64,000 nt of DNA from Gulosibacter sediminis (GCF_023370115.1 NZ_CP097160.1:2170001-2234000); one strand, 5' to 3'; counted from the stretch's first letter, positions 41,836 through 50,827 are shown. Program-made: numbers and translations. Notes: generated from the sequence alone by a model not told the origin.

Positions 41836-41865
41836 AGCGTACGTCAGCGCCGCTTGGCGTGACAA
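41836..41865 (-). promoter_or_regulatory. Promoter of the nitroreductase-flippase-pyruvyltransferase operon
   Basis: Minus-strand TTGTCA (41865-41860), 18-nt spacer, TACGCT (41841-41836). Leader of about 40 nt contains a TCTGTC/GACAGA inverted repeat and GAAGGAG before ATG 41789. Confidence 0.6.
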
Positions 41866-41879
41866 GGATTGGTGCGGGG

Positions 41880-43229
41880 TTAGCGACCCATCGCGAGGTA
41901 GGTGAAGCCCGCCGACTCCCAGTTCCCGCGGTCGAGGCAGTTGCGGCCATCGACCACGATGCGGCCGGTCGCGAGCTCAGCCACCTTCGCCGCGTCGAGC
42001 TGCTGGAACTGCTTCCACTCGGTCAGCACGGCCACCGCGTCCACGCCCGTCACCGCGTCGTCGATCGAGTCGACGAAGTTGAGGTCGTCGGCGAAGCGCG
42101 CGACCACGGGGCCGGCCTTCGGGTCGGTCACGCGCACGTCGGCGCCCGCCGCCGCGAGCTGCCGCGCGACGTCAACCGCGGGCGAGTCGCGAATGTCGTC
42201 GCTGTCAGGCTTGAACGCGGCGCCGAGCACCGCGATGGTCTTGCCTTCGACGCTGCCGCCGAGCGCATCCGCGAGCTTCGCGACGACGCGCGAGCGCTGG
42301 CGCACGTTCACGGCGTCGATGTCGCTGAGGAAGTCGAGGGTGTCGTCGAGGCCGAGCTCGTCGACGCGCGCCTGGAATGCGCGGATGTCCTTCGGCAGGC
42401 AGCCGCCGCCGAAGCCGACGCCGGCGCGGAGAAACTTCTTGCCGATGCGGTCGTCGTAGCCGATCGCCTCGGCGAGCGTGGTGACGTTGCCGCCCGTGGC
42501 GTCGCAAATCTCGGCCATCGCGTTGATGAACGAGATCTTCGTCGCGAGGAACGAGTTGGCGGCGACCTTCACGAGTTCGGCGGTCGCGTAGTCGGTGACG
42601 ACCTTCGGCGTCTCGCTCCAGTCGAGGCCTTCGTAGGTCTCGCCCGAGAGGATCTTCGCGTAGGCCTCGTCGAGCTTCGCCTCAGCGAGCTCGGCCTGGG
42701 CCGGGTCGGCCGGCAGGCCGTAGACGAGGCGGTCGGGGCGCAGCGTGTCGTCGACCGCGAAGCCTTCACGGAGGAACTCGGGGTTCCACGCGACGATCGC
42801 GCCCTTCGCCGCAAACTTGTCGGCGAGTACCGCGGCGGTGCCGACCGGCACGGTCGACTTGCCCGCGACGAGCGAGGGGTTCTCTGGGTGATCCGGGAGC
42901 ACCGCGAGCAGCGCATCCGTCGCCGCGTGCACGTACGTGAGGTCGGCGCCCTGGCCGTCCCGACGCTGCGGAGTGCCGACGCCAATGAAGTGCACGTCGG
43001 CGTCGGCCGCGGCGGCGAAGTCGGTTGAGAAGGTCAGGCGACCCGACTCGACGTTGCGACGCAACAGTTCGTCAAACCCCGGCTCGTAGAACGGCGACTT
43101 GCCTGCCGAAAGCAGGGCCACCTTGTCGGCGTCGGTGTCGATTCCAACCACCTGATGCCCGACCTCAGCCATGCTCGCGGCGTGCACCGCGCCGAGGTAG
43201 CCGCAACCGATCACAGAAAGTTTGCTCAT
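41880..43229 (-). CDS. ugd: UDP-glucose 6-dehydrogenase
   Basis: A 449-residue enzyme oxidising UDP-glucose to UDP-glucuronate in two NAD-dependent steps. The Rossmann motif GCGYLGAVHA is at the N-terminus, the catalytic Cys277 in GVGFGGGCLPKD, and the conserved Lys in ELVKVAANSFLATKISFIN. The GDP-mannose dehydrogenase paralogue is less likely given the length and the KISFINAMAE pattern. I start at ATG 43229 (MSKLSVIGCGYLG); an upstream in-frame start at 43250 adds only seven residues. It provides glucuronic acid for the surface glycan, following the GT2 gene by 51 nt. Confidence 0.94.
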   Translation of the reverse strand: MSKLSVIGCGYLGAVHAASMAEVGHQVVGIDTDADKVALLSAGKSPFYEPGFDELLRRNVESGRLTFSTDFAAAADADVHFIGVGTPQRRDGQGADLTYVHAATDALLAVLPDHPENPSLVAGKSTVPVGTAAVLADKFAAKGAIVAWNPEFLREGFAVDDTLRPDRLVYGLPADPAQAELAEAKLDEAYAKILSGETYEGLDWSETPKVVTDYATAELVKVAANSFLATKISFINAMAEICDATGGNVTTLAEAIGYDDRIGKKFLRAGVGFGGGCLPKDIRAFQARVDELGLDDTLDFLSDIDAVNVRQRSRVVAKLADALGGSVEGKTIAVLGAAFKPDSDDIRDSPAVDVARQLAAAGADVRVTDPKAGPVVARFADDLNFVDSIDDAVTGVDAVAVLTEWKQFQQLDAAKVAELATGRIVVDGRNCLDRGNWESAGFTYLAMGR

Positions 43230-43280
43230 GGTGCTCAACGATACCGGCACTGGGTGGCGCGAATCGCACCCGCCACCGGG

Positions 43281-44396
43281 TTAGCGGTGGTCGTGGCGGT
43301 CCTGCAACGCACGCTCGCGGTCGAGGTGCTCGCGGTCGAGGTGCGGCTGCACGATCTGCTGGATCGCGTCGGTGCGCGGGAACCGCTGCACCTCTTCGAC
43401 ACCCGCGGTGTCGGCCGGCAGGTCAATTACGGTGTACTGCGTGCCCGCGACGTTCGGGCCGCCAAGCTGCACGCGTTTCACCCGCTCGAGCGTGTCCTCA
43501 AGCAGCACGCGGTTCGTGCGCTGGAGGTCGGCGATGACGAGCAACACGTACGACATGAACGCGGCGAGCAACATAACCGCACCGAAGAGCAGCGACTGCA
43601 CGTGGCCGCCCGCGGTGCCCATGATCATGAGGATGAGGAAGCGCACGAACGGAATCAGGCCGAGCACGAGCATGACCGTGCCGATCGTGCCGAGCACGAC
43701 GTGCGGCTTGAACATGAGGAACGAGCGCGTGATCGCCGTGCCCGACTTGAACATGTGCTGCCAGATGTTCTTGAACAGGCGCGACTCGCGCGTCTTCTCG
43801 TTCGTCTCGACCGGCACCGAGGCGATGCGCAGGCGCTTGTTGCCCGCCTGAATGATCGTCTCCATGCAGTAGCTGAACTGCGTCACGACGTTGAGGCGGA
43901 ACAGCGAGTTGCGCGAGTAGGCGCGGAAGCCCGACGCCGCATCCGGCAGCTGCGTGCCCGCGGCGAGGTTCACGACGTCCGAGCCGACCTTCTGCATCTG
44001 CTTCTTGAATGCCGAGAAGTGGGCGATCTTCGCGGTCTGGCGGTCGGCGATCGCGATGTCGGCCTCGCCCGCCATGACCGGCGCGAGCAGGTCGGGGATG
44101 CGGTCCTGCGGGTACTGGTTGTCGCCGTCGGTGTTCACGACGATGTCGGCGCCGTGCGAGAGCGCGTAGTCGACGCCGTCGCTAAACGAACGCGCGAGGC
44201 CCATATTGCGGGCATGCAGCACGAAGTGCTCGACGCCGAGCTCGCGCGCCACCTCAACGGTGCGGTCGGTCGAGCCGTCGTCGATCACGAGAATGACGAC
44301 CTCGTCGACCCCGGGAATCTCGCGCGGGATCGAGTTGATCACGAGCGGGAGGGTCTCCTCCTCATTGAGGCAAGGAATCTGAACAAAGACGCGCAT
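43281..44396 (-). CDS. GT2 glycosyltransferase of the polyprenyl-phosphate-sugar type
   Basis: A 371-residue protein. The GT2 domain (1-225) has VQIPCLNEEETLPL, VIDDGSTDRT and the NTDGDNQYP DxD site. Two membrane helices follow (about 245-325), and the tail is rich in Asp, Arg and His. The order, GT2 plus two C-terminal helices, is that of DPM1/GtrB/ArnC-like enzymes that load a sugar onto undecaprenyl phosphate. The true start is ATG 44396 (MRVFVQIPC); the frame upstream has no support. A partner flippase-type protein (GtrA family) lies at 63.3 kb. Upstream is a 14-nt palindrome. Confidence 0.87.
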   Translation of the reverse strand: MRVFVQIPCLNEEETLPLVINSIPREIPGVDEVVILVIDDGSTDRTVEVARELGVEHFVLHARNMGLARSFSDGVDYALSHGADIVVNTDGDNQYPQDRIPDLLAPVMAGEADIAIADRQTAKIAHFSAFKKQMQKVGSDVVNLAAGTQLPDAASGFRAYSRNSLFRLNVVTQFSYCMETIIQAGNKRLRIASVPVETNEKTRESRLFKNIWQHMFKSGTAITRSFLMFKPHVVLGTIGTVMLVLGLIPFVRFLILMIMGTAGGHVQSLLFGAVMLLAAFMSYVLLVIADLQRTNRVLLEDTLERVKRVQLGGPNVAGTQYTVIDLPADTAGVEEVQRFPRTDAIQQIVQPHLDREHLDRERALQDRHDHR

Positions 44397-44433
44397 AAAA
44401 AGAGTTTCCTGACACAGGCCAAGCGAGCAAGTA

Positions 44434-44447
44434 CTACCAAATGGTAG
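44434..44447. promoter_or_regulatory. 14-nt palindrome upstream of the GT2 gene, possible operator
   Basis: CTACCA-AA-TGGTAG (44434-44447), 38 nt before ATG 44396 and in the promoter-proximal divergent gap to the next gene. AT-rich relative to the surroundings. It may be a dimeric repressor site; no regulator can be named. Confidence 0.35.
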
Positions 44448-44564
44448 CCGTCCATTCGGCAAACGCTCAGGCGCCACCGCGGTGGGGCGACCGGGGGATC
44501 TTCAAGTCCGCTCGCATACGATCGACTTCGCTGTCCCGTACTCCCCCGCCCAACCGAGAGCTTC

Positions 44565-45518
44565 ATGACCCGATCGACCCCGCCGCGCATCCTCGTGCTG
44601 CTGACGACGCACAACGGTGCGGCGTTTCTCGAGGAACAGCTCGACTCCGTGCTCTCGCAGCGCGGCGTCGACGTCGACGTGCTCGTGTCGGACGACGCCT
44701 CGACCGACGGCACGGGTGAGATTCTCGCGCGCTACGCCGCCGCATCCGAGGACCGGATGCGCCTGCTCAAGCCGGGCGTGTTCGGCTCGGCCACCGCCAA
44801 CTTCTTTCGGATCATGCGCGACGCCGACGTCGCCGGCTACGACGCGGTCGGGTTTTGCGACCAGGACGACGTGTGGGTGCCTGGCAAGCTCGAGCGGCAC
44901 TTCAACGTGCTCGCGCTGCCGAACGGGCTCGACGGGCGCGGCCCGTATTCGGGCGTCTCGTCGAACGTCACGGCGTTCACCTCGGCGGGCGAGCGGCAGC
45001 TCGTGGTGAAGAACCAGCTGCAGCGCAGCGCCGACTACATGTTCGAATCGGCAGGGCCCGGCTCAACGTTCCTGCTGCGGCCCGAGGCGTTCGCCCTCGT
45101 GCAGCGCCGCCTGCTCGCGCCCGACAGCGTCGCCGACGCGACCGCCGCGCACGACTGGCTCGCCTACGCGCTCGTGCGCGCCTCAGGCGGCCGCTGGTTC
45201 ATCGACGGCGAATCGTCGGTCGAATACCGCCAGCACGGCAAGAACGCGCTCGGCGCGAACGAGGGCCTGAGCCAGTACGTGCGCCGCTTTCGCTCGATCG
45301 CGAACGGCCAGTTCCGCCGCAACGCCCTCGGCGTCGTCGAGGCCTGCCTCGAGGTCGCCTCGCCCCCCGAGCGCGGCCGGCTCGAGTGGATGCGCGTGCG
45401 GCTCGAGCGCCTGAACTACCTCGACCGGCTGCGGCTCGCGCGCCGTGTGTCGGAGTTTCGACGCCGGCGTCGCGACCAACTCGCGCTCGCCGGCACGCTC
45501 GTGCTCGGGCTGTTTTAA
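44565..45518 (+). CDS. GT2 glycosyltransferase, rhamnosyltransferase-like
   Basis: A 317-residue protein with the GT-A core: ILVLLTTHNGAAFLEEQLDS, VSDDASTDGTGEIL, and FCDQDDVWVPGKLERH, the FSDQDDxW pattern typical of rhamnan/RgpB-like and WbbL-like rhamnosyltransferases. The middle holds the AGPGSTFLLRPEAF acceptor part, the C-terminus is Arg-rich. A cytoplasmic peripheral enzyme. It begins at ATG 44565 without a clear Shine-Dalgarno; a TACGAT -10 candidate lies at 44517-44522. Next downstream is the acyltransferase with its own promoter. Confidence 0.87.
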   Translation: MTRSTPPRILVLLTTHNGAAFLEEQLDSVLSQRGVDVDVLVSDDASTDGTGEILARYAAASEDRMRLLKPGVFGSATANFFRIMRDADVAGYDAVGFCDQDDVWVPGKLERHFNVLALPNGLDGRGPYSGVSSNVTAFTSAGERQLVVKNQLQRSADYMFESAGPGSTFLLRPEAFALVQRRLLAPDSVADATAAHDWLAYALVRASGGRWFIDGESSVEYRQHGKNALGANEGLSQYVRRFRSIANGQFRRNALGVVEACLEVASPPERGRLEWMRVRLERLNYLDRLRLARRVSEFRRRRRDQLALAGTLVLGLF

Positions 45519-45562
45519 CGCCGGTTTCTCGGCCGCGGGGCGACAGGGACGCCCCGCGTGGT

Positions 45563-45576
45563 TAGCCTAGAAGCTT
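45563..45576 (+). promoter_or_regulatory. Leaderless-type promoter -10 for the acyltransferase
   Basis: TAGCCT at 45563-45568 is 8 nt from ATG 45577. No Shine-Dalgarno in between. Confidence 0.45.
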
Positions 45577-47535
45577 ATGGCTGCCAAGTGGATCCCCGAA
45601 GTCCAGGGCGCGCGCACGCTCGCACTCGCCCTGGTCGCGGCCTATCACATCTGGTTCGGCAAGGTCTCCGGCGGCGTCGACGTCTTCCTCTTTATCTCGG
45701 CATTCCTCCTCACGCGCTCGATGATCGGCGCGGCCGAGCGGGGAGCGTCGCCCCGGCCGCTCTCGACAATCCTGCGGCGCTTCGCCCGCCTGCTGCCGTT
45801 GACGTTGACGGCGGCGCTGCTCATCGTCGCCGCGTCACTGCTCTTGTTGCCGACCTCCGAGTCACCGATGATCCTGACGCAGGGCTTCGCGTCGTCAACG
45901 TACTGGCAGAACATCTACCTGCAGCAGCAGCAGATCGACTACTTCGCGGTCGACCGCAGCACCGCATCCCCGTTCCAGCACTACTGGTCGCTCGCGGTGC
46001 AGGGGCAGGTGTTCGTCATCTGGCCGCTGCTGTTCGCGCTGCTCTGGTTCGTCGCGAAGGTGACGAAACTCGACACGCGCAAGGTCGCCCTCGGCGGCTT
46101 CGGGCTCGTGCTCGCGCTCGGCTTCGCGTTCTCGGTGCGCTACACCGAGGTTGATCAGCAGGCCGCCTACTTCAGCATGTTCGCGCGGGTGTGGGAGTTC
46201 GCGGCCGGCGCCGTGCTCGCGCTCGTGCTGCCGTGGATTCGGCTACCCGGCATCGCGAAGGCGGTGCTCGGCTGGGCCGGCGTCGCAGGCATCGTGCTCT
46301 GCGGCTGGGTGCTGCCGGTCGAGGCGTCGTTCCCCGGCTGGGCGGCGCTCTGGCCGATCCTCTCGGCGAGCTTCGTCGTCGTCTCGGCGGGCGCGCCGCG
46401 CTACGGCGCCGGGCTGCTACTCAACAACTCGCTCATGCAGTCGGCCGCGAACTACAGCTTCGCGCTCTACCTGACGCACTGGCCCGTGCTCGTCATCTAC
46501 CTCTTCGTCGCGCGCACCGACTCGGTGTCGTTCCTCGAGGGCGCCGGGCTGCTCGGCATCTCGGCCGCGCTCGCGTGGGCGCTGACGAAGCTCGTCGAGG
46601 CGCCGATCGCCGAGTTTCTCGCGGGGCGCCAGGCGCCGAAGCGGATGCGCGGGCTCGGCACGCTCGCACGCGCCGGCGTCGTCGTGGTCGCCCTGCCCGC
46701 CGTGACGCTGGCAACGCTGGGGGTCGGCCAGGGCATCCTGTCGGCGCGCATGCACGGCGCCCGCGTCGAGGCCCTCGCCGTTCCCGCCGATTCGTACGGC
46801 GCGAGCGCGCCCGACCTTGACGGGGAGCCGCAGTGGCCGAGCGAACTGATCGTGCGCGACGATCTCGCGCAGCTGCCGAGCTGCTCGCGCGAGACGCTCG
46901 CGACCATCGACGACGATCTCGAGCAGTACTGCCTCGGCGACGAGGACGCCGACACCTGGGTCGTCGGCAACTCGCAGGCGCAGCAGTCGATTCCGCTCAT
47001 CGAGGGGCCGGTGCGCGCGTACATCCTGTTCTCGTGCCAGTTCGGCGGCGAGGGTGTTCAGCCTGATGTCGAGGACGAGTGCGATGAGTTCTGGGAGAAC
47101 ATGACCGCCCAGATCCTCGAGGACAAGCCGAAGACCGTGCTCGTCATGGCGACGCGCTCGTACGAGGACGACCGCGAGGAAGAACTGCCGGGCATCACCG
47201 ACTGGATCGAGCGGCTCACCGACGAGGGCATCCACGTGATCGCGGTGCGCGATGCGCCACGCACGACCTTCAACCCGTTCATGTGCACCGAGCAGTGGGG
47301 CGTCGACGCCGAGCGCTGCAGCTTCACGACGAGCCTCGCCGAGCCGAACCTCGACCTGCAATCGCGCGTCGAGGCCGCGGGCGGCGACTACATCGACCGC
47401 AACAACCTCATCTGCCCCGATGGCGAGTGCGCGCCGGTGCGCGGCGACATCTACGTCTTTATGGACTCGAGCCACGTCACCGCGACCTACCTGCGCACCG
47501 TCACCGCGGCCCTTGACCGAGACCCGGCCGCCTAG
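45577..47535 (+). CDS. Acyltransferase-3 / SGNH two-domain O-acetyltransferase
   Basis: A 652-residue protein of the OafA/OatA-type. Residues 1-380 are the acyltransferase-3 domain, about ten or eleven helices, with His24 in ALVAAYHIWF. The C-terminal extracytoplasmic part (about 405-652) is SGNH-like. The usual GDSH block is GNSQ (Ser466 kept), and the terminal D-x-x-H is DSSHVT (Asp630, His633). Such proteins pass acetyl or other acyl groups across the membrane onto surface glycans or peptidoglycan. Cys pairs in the SGNH domain suggest disulfides. Clustered with glycosyltransferases, so the surface polysaccharide is the probable acceptor. Confidence 0.88.
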   Translation: MAAKWIPEVQGARTLALALVAAYHIWFGKVSGGVDVFLFISAFLLTRSMIGAAERGASPRPLSTILRRFARLLPLTLTAALLIVAASLLLLPTSESPMILTQGFASSTYWQNIYLQQQQIDYFAVDRSTASPFQHYWSLAVQGQVFVIWPLLFALLWFVAKVTKLDTRKVALGGFGLVLALGFAFSVRYTEVDQQAAYFSMFARVWEFAAGAVLALVLPWIRLPGIAKAVLGWAGVAGIVLCGWVLPVEASFPGWAALWPILSASFVVVSAGAPRYGAGLLLNNSLMQSAANYSFALYLTHWPVLVIYLFVARTDSVSFLEGAGLLGISAALAWALTKLVEAPIAEFLAGRQAPKRMRGLGTLARAGVVVVALPAVTLATLGVGQGILSARMHGARVEALAVPADSYGASAPDLDGEPQWPSELIVRDDLAQLPSCSRETLATIDDDLEQYCLGDEDADTWVVGNSQAQQSIPLIEGPVRAYILFSCQFGGEGVQPDVEDECDEFWENMTAQILEDKPKTVLVMATRSYEDDREEELPGITDWIERLTDEGIHVIAVRDAPRTTFNPFMCTEQWGVDAERCSFTTSLAEPNLDLQSRVEAAGGDYIDRNNLICPDGECAPVRGDIYVFMDSSHVTATYLRTVTAALDRDPAA

Positions 47536-47597
47536 CTCTTCAACGCTGTGGTGACTGCGTCAATACCGGATGGCCTCCGTCTCTCAACGAAGTACGG

Positions 47598-49712
47598 CTA
47601 GCGGGCGAGGGCGGCGAGGTGGATGCTCGCGCAGCGGCGCCAAGTGAAGGTCGCGGCCCGCTCGGCGCCGGCGGCCGAGAGCGCGGCGCGCACCGGCGCA
47701 TCCGCGAGCAAGTCGCCGAGCGCGGTGGCGATCGACGCGGCGGTCGGCTCGCAGTACTTCACGGCGTCGCCGCCCACCTCGGGCAGCGCCGAGAGCTTCG
47801 TCGTGATCACGGGCGCACCCGACGCCATTGCCTCGAGCACGGGCAGGCCGAAGCCCTCGGCGATCGAGGCGTAGACGAACGCATCCGCGCCGCCGAGCAG
47901 CACGCGTAGCTGCTCGAGCGGCAGGTAGCCGAGCTCCCGGATGCGCGAGCTCGCGTCGGCCTTCGCGGCATCGAGTTTCGCGGCGGCGTCGGCATCCCAG
48001 CCGCGCTGGCCCGAGATGAGCAACGGCGGCGCGTCGGGCAGCGCGGCGTGGGCATCGATGAGCTCGCCGACGCGCTTGCGCGGCTCGATCGTGCCGAGGA
48101 ACGCGACCCAGCGTTCGACGCCGTGTTCGGCGCGGAACTCGGCCAGCTCGGCCTCGCTCGGGCGGTGGAAAACGTCGAGGTTGACGCCGTGGTGGGCGAC
48201 GACGATCTCGCGCCGCGGCTCGCCCGCGTACCGCGCGACCTCGGCGGCGGTGGCGGCACTCGGCGCGATGAGCTGCACGTCGGCGCGCACGCCGCGCTTG
48301 ATCCACTCCGTGAAGAACCACCGCTTCAGCGACGAGTGTGCCTCGGGGTCAGAGAAGAAGGTCGCGTCGTGCACCGTGACGAGCCGGCGGATGCCCCGCG
48401 CCGACAGCGGGAACGTGTAGTGCGGCGAGAGCAGCGCCGTGCCACCGAGCGCGCGCACGGCACGCGGCAGATGCGTCTGCTCCCACACGAAGCGCAGGCC
48501 CCGCTTGCCCACCCACGCGGGCACGGCCTCGATGCTCGCGGCGTCGTCGAGCGCGCGGAAGTGCTCGACGTGCTCGGGCTTCACGAGGTAGGTGCGCGCG
48601 ACGCGCTGCCCGGCGGCGTCGAGCTCGGCGAGCCCGGTCGCGAGCCCCTCGAGGTAGCGCCCCACTCCACCGAGCTGCGGCGGCAGCGAGGTGAAGTCGA
48701 GCACGAGGTGCTCGGATGCGAGGTCTCGGCCGGGCGTCTCGGCCGCGGCTGGGGCGGTTGCCGTTGCCCGCGCGGCCCGCGCCGACCGCAGCGCCGCCTT
48801 CGCCGACGCCCCGCCGGTGCGCACGAGGGCCCGCAGCTTCATGTCGATCGGCCCGTTACGCAGCGCGCAGCGCAGCCGGTTGCGGCGGTTCCAGCGCACG
48901 AAGTTCGCCGACTCGGTGCCCGACGACCCGGCGTGCGCGTGCACCGACACGGCCCCCGCCGCGTAGGCCACGCGCCAGCCCGCCTTCCGCAGCCGCCACG
49001 AGAGGTCGGTGTCTTCGTAGTACATGAAGTAGCCCTCGTCAAAGCCACCGAGCGGCTCGACCGCCGCCGCGCGCAGCATCGCGGCACCGCCGTGCAGGCC
49101 AAAGACTGCTGCCGGGAACTCGGTGCCGACCGGCTGCAGCCAGCCGCGGTCGAGGCCGTTGCCCGACTTCGTCACCTGATTGCCGGTCGAGTTGAGCAGT
49201 TCCTCGCCCGCCTCGCCGTCGCGCGCATCCCGCCACCGGGCGCCGTCGTGGCCGACGAGCACGCGCTCGCCCGGCCGAAGGCCGTCCTCCGCAACCCGCA
49301 CGAAGCGCCCCGCGAGCCGCACCTGCGCAGTCGCGGCTCCGGCGCGCGGGTCGCCCTCGAGCGCATCCGCGAGCGCGGCGATGAAGCCGGGCTGGTACAC
49401 CGCATCCTGGTTGCAGATCACGTAGGCGTCGGCCGGGTACGCGGCCATCGCGCGGTTCGCGGCGGGCCCGTAGCCGAGGTTGTCGCCGAGTTCGAGCACG
49501 TCGGCCTCGGGCACGCCGGCACGGATGCGCGCGACCGAGTCGTCGCTCGAGTGGTTGTCGGCCGCCACCACCTGCAGTTGGCGCGCGTCACCGTCGCGGG
49601 TGACCCCCGCATCCTGCTCGACGAGCGACGCGAGCGCGGCGACGGTCTCATCGCCGCCGTTCCAGCTCACGACGATGGCGACGATCTTGCCCACAGCTTC
49701 GGCACTCTTCAC
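47598..49712 (-). CDS. Fused GT2-GT4 glycosyltransferase
   Basis: A 704-residue cytoplasmic protein with two sugar-transferase domains. GT2 domain (about 8-300): VAIVVSWNGGDETVAAL, NLGYGPAANRAM, ICNQDAVY, and GGFDEGYFMYYEDTDLSWR, as in WbbL-like rhamnosyltransferases. An Ala-rich linker (about 300-335) joins a GT4 (GT-B) domain (about 338-704): GGVGRYLEGLATGL, FLGTIEPRKRVGELI and SIAEGFGLPVLEAMASG (E-x7-E). Fusion suggests the two add consecutive sugars of one repeat unit. GTG 49712 has TAGCGT 6 nt upstream, leaderless. It converges on the acyltransferase and diverges from rmlB. Confidence 0.9.
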   Translation of the reverse strand: MKSAEAVGKIVAIVVSWNGGDETVAALASLVEQDAGVTRDGDARQLQVVAADNHSSDDSVARIRAGVPEADVLELGDNLGYGPAANRAMAAYPADAYVICNQDAVYQPGFIAALADALEGDPRAGAATAQVRLAGRFVRVAEDGLRPGERVLVGHDGARWRDARDGEAGEELLNSTGNQVTKSGNGLDRGWLQPVGTEFPAAVFGLHGGAAMLRAAAVEPLGGFDEGYFMYYEDTDLSWRLRKAGWRVAYAAGAVSVHAHAGSSGTESANFVRWNRRNRLRCALRNGPIDMKLRALVRTGGASAKAALRSARAARATATAPAAAETPGRDLASEHLVLDFTSLPPQLGGVGRYLEGLATGLAELDAAGQRVARTYLVKPEHVEHFRALDDAASIEAVPAWVGKRGLRFVWEQTHLPRAVRALGGTALLSPHYTFPLSARGIRRLVTVHDATFFSDPEAHSSLKRWFFTEWIKRGVRADVQLIAPSAATAAEVARYAGEPRREIVVAHHGVNLDVFHRPSEAELAEFRAEHGVERWVAFLGTIEPRKRVGELIDAHAALPDAPPLLISGQRGWDADAAAKLDAAKADASSRIRELGYLPLEQLRVLLGGADAFVYASIAEGFGLPVLEAMASGAPVITTKLSALPEVGGDAVKYCEPTAASIATALGDLLADAPVRAALSAAGAERAATFTWRRCASIHLAALAR

Positions 49713-49762
49713 ACCTCAACGCTACCGATTCAACGTGGTTTTCGGCGTCGTGCCGGTAGGCT
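49713..49762. promoter_or_regulatory. Divergent promoters, GT2-GT4 fusion and rmlB-rmlD operon
   Basis: Minus strand: TAGCGT (49724-49719), 6 nt from GTG 49712, leaderless. Plus strand: TAGGCT (49757-49762), predicted start near 49770, giving rmlB a leader of about 60 nt with a GGGAGGA ribosome binding site. Confidence 0.5.
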
Positions 49763-49831
49763 AAGGGCTGTTTCTGCGCGCTGCGCGGAGTGCGGCGGGC
49801 TCGCTGCCGCACGCTCACAGGGAGGACTGCA

Positions 49832-50827
49832 ATGAAACTGCTCGTCACCGGCGGGGCCGGCTTCATCGGCTCGAACTTCGTTCGCCGCGCGCTGCGCGAC
49901 GAACTCCCCGGCGTCGAGGGCGCCGAGATCGTCGTGCTCGACTCGCTCACCTACTCGGGCGTGCGCGAGAACCTCGACCCGATCGCCGACTCGCCTCGCT
50001 ACACCTTTATTGAGGGTGACATTCGCGACGCCGCGCTGCTCGACGAGATCTTCCCGACCATCGATGGCGTCGTGCACTTCGCCGCCGAGTCGCACGTCGA
50101 CCGCTCGGTGCGCGACGCCGCGATCTTCGTCGAGACGAACGTGCTCGGCACGCAGCGCCTGCTCGACGCGGCGCTGAAGCACGGCACGAAGCGCTTCGTG
50201 CACGTGTCGACCGACGAGGTCTACGGCTCGATCGAAGAGGGCGAGTGGACCGAAGAGTTCCCGCTCGAGCCGAACTCGCCGTACTCGGCGTCGAAGGCGG
50301 GCAGCGACCTGCTCGTGCGCTCGTACTTCCGCACCCACGGCTTCAACGCGTCGATCACCCGCTGCTCGAACAACTACGGCCCGTACCACTTCCCCGAGAA
50401 GCTCATCCCGCTGTTCGTCACGAACCTCATGGACGACAAGCACGTGCCGCTCTACGGCACCGGCGAGAACGTGCGCGACTGGCTGCACGTTGACGACCAC
50501 TGCCGCGGCATCGCGCTCGTGTTCGCAAACGGCCGCGCCGGCGAGGTCTACAACATCGGCGGCGGCACGCAGCTGACGAACGTCGAGATCACCGAGAAGA
50601 TCCTCGAGCTCATGGGCAAGGACGACTCGTACGTCGACCACGTCGAGGATCGCAAGGGTCACGACCTGCGCTACTGCGTCGACATCTCGAAGATCCAGAA
50701 CGAGCTCGGCTACGAGCCGCAGGTGCCGTTCGAGCAGGGCCTCGCCGACGTCGTGCAGTGGTACCGCGACAACCGCGCTTGGTGGGAGCCGCTGAAGGAG
50801 CGCGCCGCCCTGGAGGCGCAGAAGTGA
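49832..50827 (+). CDS. rmlB: dTDP-glucose 4,6-dehydratase
   Basis: A 331-residue extended SDR converting dTDP-glucose to dTDP-4-keto-6-deoxyglucose. NAD motif TGGAGFIGS (6-14), catalytic Thr127-Asp128-Glu129 in VSTDEVYG, and YSASK (Tyr151, Lys155) are intact; SNNYGPYHFPEKLIP and YGTGENVRDWLHV are classic. ATG 49832 has GGGAGGA 8 nt upstream, so the open frame back to 49790 is not used. The stop overlaps the rmlD start (GTGA), forming an rmlB-rmlD-GT4 operon. Confidence 0.96.
   Translation: MKLLVTGGAGFIGSNFVRRALRDELPGVEGAEIVVLDSLTYSGVRENLDPIADSPRYTFIEGDIRDAALLDEIFPTIDGVVHFAAESHVDRSVRDAAIFVETNVLGTQRLLDAALKHGTKRFVHVSTDEVYGSIEEGEWTEEFPLEPNSPYSASKAGSDLLVRSYFRTHGFNASITRCSNNYGPYHFPEKLIPLFVTNLMDDKHVPLYGTGENVRDWLHVDDHCRGIALVFANGRAGEVYNIGGGTQLTNVEITEKILELMGKDDSYVDHVEDRKGHDLRYCVDISKIQNELGYEPQVPFEQGLADVVQWYRDNRAWWEPLKERAALEAQK

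Noticed and set aside
39825-43028. Long antisense frame opposite the flippase, nitroreductase and ugd genes
   Set aside because: Same shadow effect; all three genes on the other strand are well supported.
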